Of a stretch of DNA of 64,000 nt, positions 1 through 7,486 are shown one piece after another. Made by a program: the position numbers and the translations under genes. The first letter of the stretch is position 1. Each line of letters begins with the position of its first letter. Source of the DNA: Delftia tsuruhatensis (lineage in GTDB: Bacteria; Pseudomonadota; Gammaproteobacteria; Burkholderiales; Burkholderiaceae_C); the NCBI RefSeq assembly GCF_903815225.1, contig NZ_LR813084.1, positions 496,001 through 560,000 of the forward strand, written 5' to 3'. The notes under the pieces are model-generated. The model was given only the letters and a program-made list of their open reading frames with translations, was not told the origin of the DNA and ran no database searches.

Positions 1-676
<676 letters not shown>

Positions 677-718
677 CCTGCCTCGGGCGAGCGAAAGCGA
701 GCCCGTGAAGTGACGTGA

Positions 719-755
719 CGCTCCCGGCCTGCGAAGCGCAGGCGGGAGCGTTTTT
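719..755 (+). terminator. Rho-independent terminator after rpoC
   Basis: A GC-rich hairpin pairs CGCTCCC and GCCTGCG (from 719) with CGCAGGC and GGGAGCG (ending at 750), with one unpaired G in the left arm and a short AAG loop. It is followed directly by five T residues and then a CCTTT tail. It lies 43 bases after the rpoC stop and before the next gene, so it should end the rpoBC transcript. Confidence 0.9.
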
Positions 756-869
756 CCTTTGTACGGTTTGCGCAGGAGGGATTGCAGCGGCGGGTTCGCC
801 ATGGGGCGCCGCACGTTGCCGCACCAGGTATGCGCAAGCCCTGTTCCGGATACCAGTCCATTGCAGACG

Positions 870-1469
870 ATGTGGTCCCTGTCTCTTGAATGGATGCTGC
901 TGGCCCTGCTCGTGTTCTGGGCCGTCGGCGCCTACAGCCGGCTGGCCCGGCTGCGCAGCAGCTGCGTACAGCAGTTCGGCGTGCTGGATGCGCACCTGGG
1001 CCAATGGCACGCCATGCTGCAGGCCTTCGAGGCCCAGCCCAAGGCCGAAGGCCAGGGAGCGGCCCTGGTGCATGCCCAGGCCGCGCTCCACCAGACGGCC
1101 GCGCAGCTGCAGTCCGCCCTGGTCGACGCCCGTGGCAGACCTTTGCGCGAGACCGCCCTGGCCTCGCTGGAGCATGCCTGCTCGGCGCTGGAGGTGGCCT
1201 GGCAGGCCATGGCCAAGATGGCGGCCGATGGCGCGCAGCCTGGTGCCTCCACCGATGCCGACCCGCTGCAGTCCTGGCAGCAGCGCTGGACCGAGCACCA
1301 GGTGCGCAACCGCCTGGGGCTGCAGCAATTCAACGCGGCGGCCGAACGCTACAACGCAGCCATCGCGCAGTACCCGGCACGGCTGCTGGCCTGGCTGCTG
1401 GGCTTTCGCCCGGTGCGCCGGCTGCTGATCGAGCCTGCCGCCCCCCGGGCGCAGGAAAGTGGAACATGA
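870..1469 (+). CDS. LemA-family-like membrane protein
   Basis: A protein of 199 residues with one N-terminal hydrophobic segment (about residues 5-19) and a mostly helical remainder. Two stretches recall the LemA family: the region after the membrane helix (SRLARLRSSCVQQFGVLDAH) resembles the LemA start, and FNAAAERYNAAIAQYPARLL followed by GFRP matches the conserved LemA C-terminus. The middle is divergent, so this is a distant member. LemA proteins are inner-membrane proteins with a helical domain outside the membrane; their role is unclear. I chose the ATG at 870 because the hydrophobic segment follows at once; the frame stays open upstream to 759. The stop overlaps the rsmB start by four bases (ATGA), so the two are translationally coupled. 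Confidence 0.7.
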   Translation: MWSLSLEWMLLALLVFWAVGAYSRLARLRSSCVQQFGVLDAHLGQWHAMLQAFEAQPKAEGQGAALVHAQAALHQTAAQLQSALVDARGRPLRETALASLEHACSALEVAWQAMAKMAADGAQPGASTDADPLQSWQQRWTEHQVRNRLGLQQFNAAAERYNAAIAQYPARLLAWLLGFRPVRRLLIEPAAPRAQESGT

Positions 1470-2845
1470 ACCAACGCACGCATTCTTCCCCGCGCCGCGG
1501 CGCGGCGCCTGCGCAGGCGCCCGCCCTGTGGCAGCAGCTCGACGCCGTTGCCCAGTGCCTCCAGGCCATCCTGGAAGGACAGTCCAGCCGCAGCGTGCTC
1601 GCGCGCGTGGCGCAACCGCTGCGCCCCGGCGTCCAGGCCTTGCTGTTCCAGGTGCTGCGCCAGCTGGGCCGTGCCCAGGCGCTGCAGAAACAGCTTGCCT
1701 CGCGCACGCCGCCGCCGCGTGTCAGCGCGCTGCTGAGCACGGCCCTGGCCCTGGCCTGGGACGAGGCCCAGGCACCTTATCCGCCCTTCACCCTGGTCAA
1801 CCAGACCGTCGAAGCGGCCAAGCAGGGGGCCGCGCGCGCCCAGTCCGGCTTCGTCAATGCCTGTCTGCGCCGCTTCCTGCGCGAACGCGATGCCCTGGTG
1901 GCCGCCACCGAGACGCAGCCGCAGGCGCTCTGGAACCACCCCGCATGGTGGATCGAGCGGCTGCGCAAGGACCATCCCGCGCACTGGCAGGACATCCTGC
2001 GGGCCAACAATGCGCAGCCGCCGATGACGCTGCGCGTCAACCGCCGAAGGGCGGGCCGATCCGAGTACCGGGCGGCGCTCGAGGCCATGGATGTGCAATC
2101 CCTGCCCGTGGCCGGCTGGGGCCTGCAGTTGGAGCAGGCCTTGCCCGTGCAGTCCCTGCCGGGCTTCGATGAGGGCCTGGCTTCCGTGCAGGACGCGGCC
2201 GCGCAGCTGGCGGCTCCGCTGCTGCTGGAGGGGTTGGAAACCCCTGCGGGCCGGCCGCTGCGCGTGCTCGACGCCTGTGCGGCCCCGGGGGGCAAGACGG
2301 CCCACCTGCTGGAATATGCCCGACCGCAGACCCTGGAGGTCACCGCACTGGAGATCGATGCCGAACGCGCGGCCCGCATCGGACAGACGCTGGAGCGACT
2401 GCAGCTGAAGGCCCGTGTGCTGGTGGCCGATGCCTCCCAGCCCGCGCAGTGGTTCGATGCCGGATGCGATGGCCAGCGCTTCGACGCCATCTTGCTCGAC
2501 GCACCTTGCACGGCCTCGGGCATCGTGCGGCGCCAGCCCGACGTGCGCTGGCTGCGCCGCGAGAGCGACGTCGGCCAGCTGGCCGCGATCCAGGCGCGCC
2601 TGCTCGACACCCTGTGGCCCCTGCTGCTGCCCGGTGGTCGTCTGCTGTACTGCACCTGCTCCGTCTTCAGGCAAGAGGGCGAAGCCCAGGTGCAAGCGTT
2701 TGTTGCACGCAACAGTGAGGCGCGAACACTGCCGGCGCCGGGGCATTTAATCCCGGGCAAGGCCGACAAAGCAGGCATGCTCGCCGACAATGCTCTGGGT
2801 GACCACGACGGCTTCTTCTACGCTTTGCTGCAAAAGACGCGCTGA
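1466..2845 (+). CDS. rsmB: 16S rRNA m5C967 methyltransferase RsmB
   Basis: RsmB (Sun/Fmu) methylates C967 of 16S rRNA with S-adenosylmethionine in the cytoplasm. The 459-residue protein has the usual order: an N-terminal NusB-like RNA-binding domain (about 20-160), then an RsmB/NOP methyltransferase domain. The SAM-binding motif VLDACAAPGGKT lies at 267-278. The Pro-Cys motif LDAPCTASG places one cysteine at 348, and LYCTCS places the catalytic cysteine at 398; both cysteines of the m5C family are present. The start ATG overlaps the stop of the LemA-like gene. The order rsmB, DUF4390, NtrY-type kinase, NtrX-type regulator is familiar from Burkholderiales and suggests a single transcript. Confidence 0.96.
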   Translation: MNQRTHSSPRRGAAPAQAPALWQQLDAVAQCLQAILEGQSSRSVLARVAQPLRPGVQALLFQVLRQLGRAQALQKQLASRTPPPRVSALLSTALALAWDEAQAPYPPFTLVNQTVEAAKQGAARAQSGFVNACLRRFLRERDALVAATETQPQALWNHPAWWIERLRKDHPAHWQDILRANNAQPPMTLRVNRRRAGRSEYRAALEAMDVQSLPVAGWGLQLEQALPVQSLPGFDEGLASVQDAAAQLAAPLLLEGLETPAGRPLRVLDACAAPGGKTAHLLEYARPQTLEVTALEIDAERAARIGQTLERLQLKARVLVADASQPAQWFDAGCDGQRFDAILLDAPCTASGIVRRQPDVRWLRRESDVGQLAAIQARLLDTLWPLLLPGGRLLYCTCSVFRQEGEAQVQAFVARNSEARTLPAPGHLIPGKADKAGMLADNALGDHDGFFYALLQKTR

Positions 2846-2885
2846 CCTCCGTCCCCGGACCAGGCCGCCGGCCTGGCCGTTCCTG

Positions 2886-3473
2886 GTGGTCCGTCTGGTG
2901 CGAGCCACCCTGCTGGCGATGCTCCTGGCGGGCCTGGGGCTGCCGGCCCGTGCCGACTCCCAGCCCGCCGAGATCACCACCATGCAGCTCGAGCGCTCGG
3001 ACGATGGCCTGCTGCTGTCCGCCAATCTCCAGTTCGAGCTGCCCTACCAGATCGATGACGCACTGCGTCAGGGCATTCCCATGTATTTCGTGGCCGAGGC
3101 CCAGGTCCAGCGCGAACGTTGGTACTGGTCGGATCAGCAGCTGGCCACGACCAGCCGACACTACCGCCTCAGCCACCAGCCGCTGACGCGCCGCTGGCGG
3201 CTGCATGTCTCGAACACCGCGTTTTCCAGTGCCGGCCTGGGGCTGGCGCTGGGCCAGACCTTCGAGACCCTGGACGACGCCCTGTCCGCCATCCAGCGCA
3301 TCTCGCGCTGGAAGATCATGGATGCGGCGCCCACGCAGTCGGGTGTCTCGGTGCAGCTGCGCTTTCGCATCGACCTGTCGCAGCTGCCCAGACCGCTGCA
3401 GATCGGGGCGCTGGGGCGCTCGGGGTGGAACCTGCAGCTGTCGCGAACCCAGCTGCTGGAGAGCGCTCCATGA
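2886..3473 (+). CDS. DUF4390 exported protein
   Basis: About 195 residues. A hydrophobic stretch near the N-terminus (LLAMLLAGLGLPARADS) looks like a cleaved signal peptide, so the mature protein should be periplasmic or attached to the outer face of the inner membrane. The rest is the DUF4390 domain, rich in beta strands and ending about 200 residues in. No catalytic motif can be seen and no function is known to me. The start is uncertain: no good Shine-Dalgarno site is visible, and GTG at 2886 or GTG at 2898 both give a signal peptide. The stop overlaps the kinase start by four bases. Fixed position before an NtrY-type kinase suggests a role in sensing or envelope function, but that is an inference. 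Confidence 0.8.
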   Translation: MVRLVRATLLAMLLAGLGLPARADSQPAEITTMQLERSDDGLLLSANLQFELPYQIDDALRQGIPMYFVAEAQVQRERWYWSDQQLATTSRHYRLSHQPLTRRWRLHVSNTAFSSAGLGLALGQTFETLDDALSAIQRISRWKIMDAAPTQSGVSVQLRFRIDLSQLPRPLQIGALGRSGWNLQLSRTQLLESAP

Positions 3474-5812
3474 GACGGGAGACGGACGCGGACGAGCGCA
3501 TGGCGCTGCCGGCCTCGGCCGGACTGTCGCGCGGCATGCGCTGGGCCGTGGGGGTGGGTGCCGGCCTGATGGGGCTGGTCGGCGTGCTGCTGCTGTTCCT
3601 GCTCACGCTGGCCACCAACAACCGCCTGGACTACGAGCGCAACTACAACTGGCTGTTCGCCGCGAACGTGGTCGTGGCCGGCCTGCTGCTGTCCATCCTG
3701 GTGTGGGGCGGCATCCGACTGGCCATACGGCTGCGGCGCGGGCGCTTCGGCAGCCGCCTGCTGCTCAAGCTGGCCGGCATCTTCACGCTGGTAGGCCTGG
3801 TGCCGGGCCTGCTGATCTACATCGTCTCCTACCAGTTCGTCTCGCGTTCCATCGAGAGCTGGTTCGATGTGCAGGTCGAAGGCGCGCTGTCCGCCGGCGT
3901 CAGCCTGGCCAGCGCCACGCTGGAGACCGTGGCCAATGACATGGCCAACAACACACGCACCGCGGGCGCCCAGCTGTCCCAGGTCTCGGATGCCGGCGCG
4001 GCGCTGATCCTGGAGCGTGTGCGCGATCAACTGGGTGCCACCGATGTCGTGCTGTGGAGCGCCTCGGAGATGGCGGTCGTGGGACCCGCGCCCGTCTCGC
4101 GCAGCAGCGAGCTTGCCGGTCTGCGCGCGATCGCCAGTGCGGGCCAGTCGCGGTTCAACCTGCAGCCCGAGCGCCCCAGCGCGCAGATGCTGCGCTCGCT
4201 GCGCGAACAGCGCGCCGTGGCCAGCATCGAGGGCCTGGACGACGATGGCATGGCCCAGCCTGGCGCCACCGCGCCCGCGGCCCAGGTCCGCACCCTGGCC
4301 CTGGTGCCCAACCCCAGCGTGGGCCTGCTGACCGAGCCGCGCTACCTGCAGGCCACCATCGCGCTGCCGCCCGCCCTCGTGACCAATGCGCTGGCCGTGC
4401 AGGCCGCGAACCGTGAATACCAGGAGCGGGCGCTGGCGCGTGGCGGCCTGCAGCGCATGTACATCGGTACGCTCACACTCAGCCTGTTCCTGGCGGTCTT
4501 CGGTGCCGTGGTGCTGGCCATCGTGCTGGGCAACCAGCTGGCCAGGCCGCTGCTGCTGCTGGCCCAGGGCATGCGCGACGTGGCGCGCGGCGACCTGCGG
4601 CCCAAGCCCGCGCTGCAGACGCGCGACGAGATCGGCGGGCTCACGCGTTCGTTCGCGCTGATGACCCAGCAACTGGCCGACGCGCGGGCCGAGGCCAACC
4701 GCAGCATGGGCCAGCTCGACGCGGCGCGCGGCAACCTTCAGACCATCCTGGACAACCTCACTTCCGGTGTCATCGTGCTCGATGCCCGGGGCGCCATTGT
4801 CCTGAGCAACCCGGGTGCCACCCGTATCCTGCGCGCACCCATGGCGGTCCACGAAGGCCGGCCGCTGTCCCAGGTGCCTGGCCTGGAGCAGTTCGGCGAA
4901 GTCGTGCAGGAACAGTTCGCCCTTTTTCTGGGCGAGCAGGGGCGGGACCGCTGGCAACTGGTGCATGAGCTGCATGGATCCACCGAAGGCGATGTCGTGC
5001 AGCACACCACCACGCTGGTCATGCGCGGTGCCGAACTGCCCGATGCGCAGCGGCTGCTGGTCTTCGACGACATCTCGGAGATCGTCTCGGCGCAGCGCTC
5101 CCAGGCCTGGGGCGAGGTGGCCCGACGCGTGGCCCATGAGATCAAGAACCCGCTCACGCCCATCCAGCTGTCGGCCGAGCGCATGGCCATGCGCCTGACC
5201 GACAAACTGCAGCCCGCCGAGCAGGCGCTGCTGGCCAAATCGGTCAAGACCATCGTCGACCAGGTCGGCGCCATGAAGCGGCTGGTCGACGAGTTCCGCG
5301 AGTATGCGCGCCTTCCCGCCGCCAACCTGCAGGCCCTCGATCTGAACGCGCTGGTGGCCGACGTGCTGCAGCTGTACGGCGAGGAGAATGCCGAAGTGCG
5401 CGTGGAGTGCTCGCTGGATGCGCAGTGCCCGCCGATTTCCGGCGACAGCCAGCAGCTCAGGCAGGTCATTCACAATCTTTTGCAGAATGCCCAGGACGCG
5501 ACCGCCCAGCGTGCGCAGGAAAGCGGACAACCTGCCGGACCCGTGCACATCGAGACACGCTGGAACGAGTCCACGCGCCGCGTGCGCCTGACCATCAGCG
5601 ACAGCGGCACGGGCTTTGCAGCCAACATCCTGCAGCGGGCCTTCGAGCCCTATGTCACCACCAAGGCCCGCGGCACGGGCCTGGGCCTGGCGGTGGTCAA
5701 GAAGATCGCAGACGAGCATGGCGCCCGCATCGACCTGGGCAACAGGGTCGACGACGGGGTGATTCAAGGCGCGCAAGTGTCGCTATCATTTGCGCCTGAG
5801 CGCACAGGATAG
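3470..5812 (+). CDS. NtrY-like membrane sensor histidine kinase
   Basis: A 780-residue sensor kinase. Two or three N-terminal membrane helices (about 25-110) precede an extracytoplasmic segment of about 200 residues; a further helix (LFLAVFGAVVLAIVLGNQLA) leads into a HAMP domain and a PAS-like segment (LDNLTSGVIVLDARG). The H-box HEIKNPLTPIQLS gives the phospho-acceptor His556. The ATP-binding region has the N-box VIHNLLQNAQDA, the G1 box DSGTGF and the G2 box GTGLGLAVVKK, so the kinase looks active. It starts at the ATG that overlaps the DUF4390 stop, and its regulator begins 39 bases after it. Family NtrY kinases act with NtrX in nitrogen, redox or envelope control; the signal here cannot be read from the sequence. 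Confidence 0.9.
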   Translation: MRRETDADERMALPASAGLSRGMRWAVGVGAGLMGLVGVLLLFLLTLATNNRLDYERNYNWLFAANVVVAGLLLSILVWGGIRLAIRLRRGRFGSRLLLKLAGIFTLVGLVPGLLIYIVSYQFVSRSIESWFDVQVEGALSAGVSLASATLETVANDMANNTRTAGAQLSQVSDAGAALILERVRDQLGATDVVLWSASEMAVVGPAPVSRSSELAGLRAIASAGQSRFNLQPERPSAQMLRSLREQRAVASIEGLDDDGMAQPGATAPAAQVRTLALVPNPSVGLLTEPRYLQATIALPPALVTNALAVQAANREYQERALARGGLQRMYIGTLTLSLFLAVFGAVVLAIVLGNQLARPLLLLAQGMRDVARGDLRPKPALQTRDEIGGLTRSFALMTQQLADARAEANRSMGQLDAARGNLQTILDNLTSGVIVLDARGAIVLSNPGATRILRAPMAVHEGRPLSQVPGLEQFGEVVQEQFALFLGEQGRDRWQLVHELHGSTEGDVVQHTTTLVMRGAELPDAQRLLVFDDISEIVSAQRSQAWGEVARRVAHEIKNPLTPIQLSAERMAMRLTDKLQPAEQALLAKSVKTIVDQVGAMKRLVDEFREYARLPAANLQALDLNALVADVLQLYGEENAEVRVECSLDAQCPPISGDSQQLRQVIHNLLQNAQDATAQRAQESGQPAGPVHIETRWNESTRRVRLTISDSGTGFAANILQRAFEPYVTTKARGTGLGLAVVKKIADEHGARIDLGNRVDDGVIQGAQVSLSFAPERTG

Positions 5813-5851
5813 GCCTGACGCCCCGCGCCTCAGCACATAGGCTTAAGACAC

Positions 5852-6526
5852 ATGGCAAACATACTGGTGGTCGACGACGAACTGGGGATCCGGGATTTGT
5901 TGTCGGAAATCCTCAACGACGAAGGTCATAGTGTGGACGTGGCCGAGAACGCCGGCCAGGCACGCATGGCCCGCGCCTCCAACACCTACGACCTCGTGCT
6001 GCTCGACATCTGGATGCCCGACACGGACGGCGTCTCGCTGCTCAAGGAGTGGGCCTCGGCGGGCCAGCTGACCATGCCCGTCATCATGATGAGCGGTCAC
6101 GCCACCATCGAGACGGCGGTGGAGGCCACGCGCATCGGCGCGCTGTCCTTCCTCGAAAAGCCCATCACCATGCAGAAGCTGCTCAAGGCCGTGGAGCAGG
6201 GGCTGGCGCGCAATGCGGCCAGCCAGGCGCCGGCCTCGGCCCCTGCGGTGTCCGTGGAGCCGGTCGATACCACCGCCGTGGTGACACCTGCGGCCAGCCG
6301 TGTGCCGGCGGACAACAACATGCCGCATGCGCACCAGGGTTTCGATCTGGACCGCCCGCTGCGCGAGGCGCGCGACGGCTTCGAGAAGGCCTACTTCGAA
6401 TTTCACCTGGCCCGCGAAGGCGGCTCCATGACGCGCGTGGCGGAGAAGACCGGTCTGGAGCGCACCCACCTCTACCGCAAGCTGCGCCAGCTGGGCGTGG
6501 ACCTGGGCCGCAACAAGCGCGGATAG
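5852..6526 (+). CDS. Receiver-Fis response regulator (NtrX/PrrA-like, no AAA+ domain)
   Basis: A 224-residue regulator. The receiver domain (about 1-120) has the acidic pocket D8, D9 and the phosphorylation site D52 in LLDIWMPD, followed by the conserved MMSGHA Ser and the EKP lysine. A Pro/Ala-rich linker (about 122-160) leads to a Fis-type helix-turn-helix (GSMTRVAEKTGLERTHLYRK). The sigma-54 AAA+ domain of true NtrX is absent; the frame is clean, so this is a natural short architecture like PrrA/RegA and not a frameshift. It should bind DNA when phosphorylated by the upstream kinase but cannot activate sigma-54 promoters by ATP hydrolysis. Confidence 0.9.
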   Translation: MANILVVDDELGIRDLLSEILNDEGHSVDVAENAGQARMARASNTYDLVLLDIWMPDTDGVSLLKEWASAGQLTMPVIMMSGHATIETAVEATRIGALSFLEKPITMQKLLKAVEQGLARNAASQAPASAPAVSVEPVDTTAVVTPAASRVPADNNMPHAHQGFDLDRPLREARDGFEKAYFEFHLAREGGSMTRVAEKTGLERTHLYRKLRQLGVDLGRNKRG

Positions 6527-6554
6527 GCTTTTTGAAGGAATTTTGGCTTTTTCG

Positions 6555-6583
6555 TTTTTGGGCCGAAAAAACCTGCATATAAT
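6555..6583 (+). promoter_or_regulatory. Promoter of tRNA-Phe
   Basis: A perfect -10 hexamer TATAAT lies at 6578-6583, ten bases before the tRNA 5' end. The T-rich TTTTTG at 6555-6560 sits 17 bases upstream and is the best -35 candidate, although weak. The stretch between the response regulator stop and the tRNA is unusually AT-rich for this window. Confidence 0.7.
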
Positions 6584-6592
6584 CTAGTTCTC

Positions 6593-6668
6593 GGCCCGGT
6601 AGCTCAGTCGGTAGAGCAGAGGATTGAAAATCCTTGTGTCGGCGGTTCGATTCCGTCCCAGGCCACCA
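6593..6668 (+). tRNA. tRNA-Phe (anticodon GAA)
   Basis: A 76-base tRNA that encodes its own CCA. D-stem GCTC/GAGC, anticodon stem GAGGA/TCCTT with loop TTGAAAA (anticodon GAA), and T-stem GGCGG/CCGTC with loop TTCGATT are all intact. The acceptor stem GGCCCGG/CCAGGCC has one mismatch, C5 with A68; the other six pairs are standard. It has its own promoter and an intrinsic terminator, so it is a single-gene transcription unit. Confidence 0.97.
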
Positions 6669-6681
6669 AATAGAAGAAATC

Positions 6682-6713
6682 ACGGACTGCTTCGCAAGAA
6701 GCAGTCCGTTTTT
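6682..6713 (+). terminator. Rho-independent terminator after tRNA-Phe
   Basis: A perfect 12-bp stem (ACGGACTGCTTC with GAAGCAGTCCGT) closes a GCAA loop and runs into TTTTTC. It starts 14 bases after the tRNA CCA end and ends this short transcript. Confidence 0.95.
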
Positions 6714-6747
6714 CGTTGTGCGCGCCGCAGGAACGGTCTGCCGCGCA

Positions 6748-6768
6748 CCAGGGACCTCAGGTCCCTGG
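6748..6768 (-). repeat. Perfect palindrome around the cupin stop codon
   Basis: CCAGGGACC at 6748-6756 and GGTCCCTGG at 6760-6768 form a perfect 9-bp stem. The three loop bases (6757-6759) are the TGA stop of the cupin gene read on the minus strand. No T-run follows on either strand, so it is not a classical terminator; it could protect the mRNA 3' end. Confidence 0.6.
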
Positions 6769-7092
6769 CGACTGCATCGTCACCGTCACCAGCAGTACAC
6801 AGCCCTGCTCGCCTCGCGCGTGCAAATCATGGGGCTCGCCGGCCGGCACCAGCACCAGTGACCCGGGCACCAGACGCAGGCTGGCCACCCGCGTGGCAAT
6901 ACCGGCCTCCCCGGCAATGCAATGGATGGTGGCCTCGCCCGGGACCTGGTGGCTGGGCAGGGCGTGGCCCGGCGGCAGCACCAGCCGCAGCAGCTGCAGC
7001 CGTGGGGTGCGTATCAGGCTGGTGCTCATGGACATGCCGTCCCGGGCATGCAGGGCAATGACTTCCAGGGGTTTCGCGTGTTCGAGGGCCAT
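6757..7092 (-). CDS. Small single-domain cupin protein
   Basis: A 111-residue protein made of one cupin beta-barrel. The first cupin motif is seen in PGHALPSHQVPGEATIHC followed by a Gly-rich turn, and the second in PAGEPHDLHA, which gives the His residues that usually bind a metal ion. No signal peptide is present, so it is cytoplasmic. Proteins of this size and layout are often annotated as cupins of unknown role; some act in detoxification or sense small molecules. It is monocistronic, lying alone on the minus strand between tRNA-Phe and the recC operon. A long inverted repeat sits 61-83 bases upstream of its start and could be its operator. Confidence 0.8.
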   Translation of the reverse strand: MALEHAKPLEVIALHARDGMSMSTSLIRTPRLQLLRLVLPPGHALPSHQVPGEATIHCIAGEAGIATRVASLRLVPGSLVLVPAGEPHDLHARGEQGCVLLVTVTMQSPGT

Positions 7093-7486
7093 GCTTGCTC
7101 CCGCTTGATGTGGATCAGAAGGTGGTGGCGCGGCCGCCCGCGCGGGCGGCTGAAGATGTACGCGCGATACATCTTATGCAGGCGCACGGCGGGCTGGAAG
7201 GAGTGGACATCATGGCGCGATGGCTGCGACTGGAGGCGCAGCTGGAACTGCAGGGCGTCGCCTGGGCCATGCCGCGTGCAGGCCGAACCGCCTGAGGAGA
7301 TCGCTCATGCACCTGGCGCGCAAGCCCGGGCGGCTTGGGTGGGCGCCGCTCGCATCGGCTGCACCTGAGCGTGTTCGGCCATGTGCTGGTTCGTGCTGCC
7401 GGCCAAGGCGATGTTCTATCTGGTCTGGTGGACAGGGCAACGGCCCGGGCGGGGCCCGGCCGCGTTAAGCTCGCTGCTCGCATGAC
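7093..7486. other. Intergenic region between the cupin gene and recC
   Basis: This 394-base stretch has no gene I can support. It holds the inverted repeat at 7153-7175, a short open frame of 39 codons from the ATG at 7176 (reading MQAHGGLEGVD...) and a 34-codon hydrophobic frame from 7381 (MCWFVLPAKAMFYLVWW...). Neither has a convincing ribosome binding site or a known family. It may be the remains of a decayed gene or simply the cupin and recC promoter region. Confidence 0.4.
7153..7175. repeat. Perfect 8-bp inverted repeat (operator-like)
   Basis: AAGATGTA at 7153-7160 and TACATCTT at 7168-7175 are perfect inverted copies separated by CGCGCGA. The size and spacing fit a binding site for a dimeric regulator. 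It lies upstream of the cupin gene start (7092), whose expression it may control. Confidence 0.55.

Noticed and set aside
3161..5776. An 871-codon minus-strand frame opposite the sensor kinase
   Set aside because: No domain, biased composition, fully antisense to a kinase with all its motifs.
5852..6526. A frameshifted NtrX that lost its AAA+ domain
   Set aside because: The frame is clean, the linker is typical of short receiver-Fis regulators, and no AAA+ remnants are seen in other frames.
7381..7485. A 34-codon hydrophobic frame before recC
   Set aside because: It could encode a tiny membrane peptide, but there is no Shine-Dalgarno site, and it cannot be told from chance.
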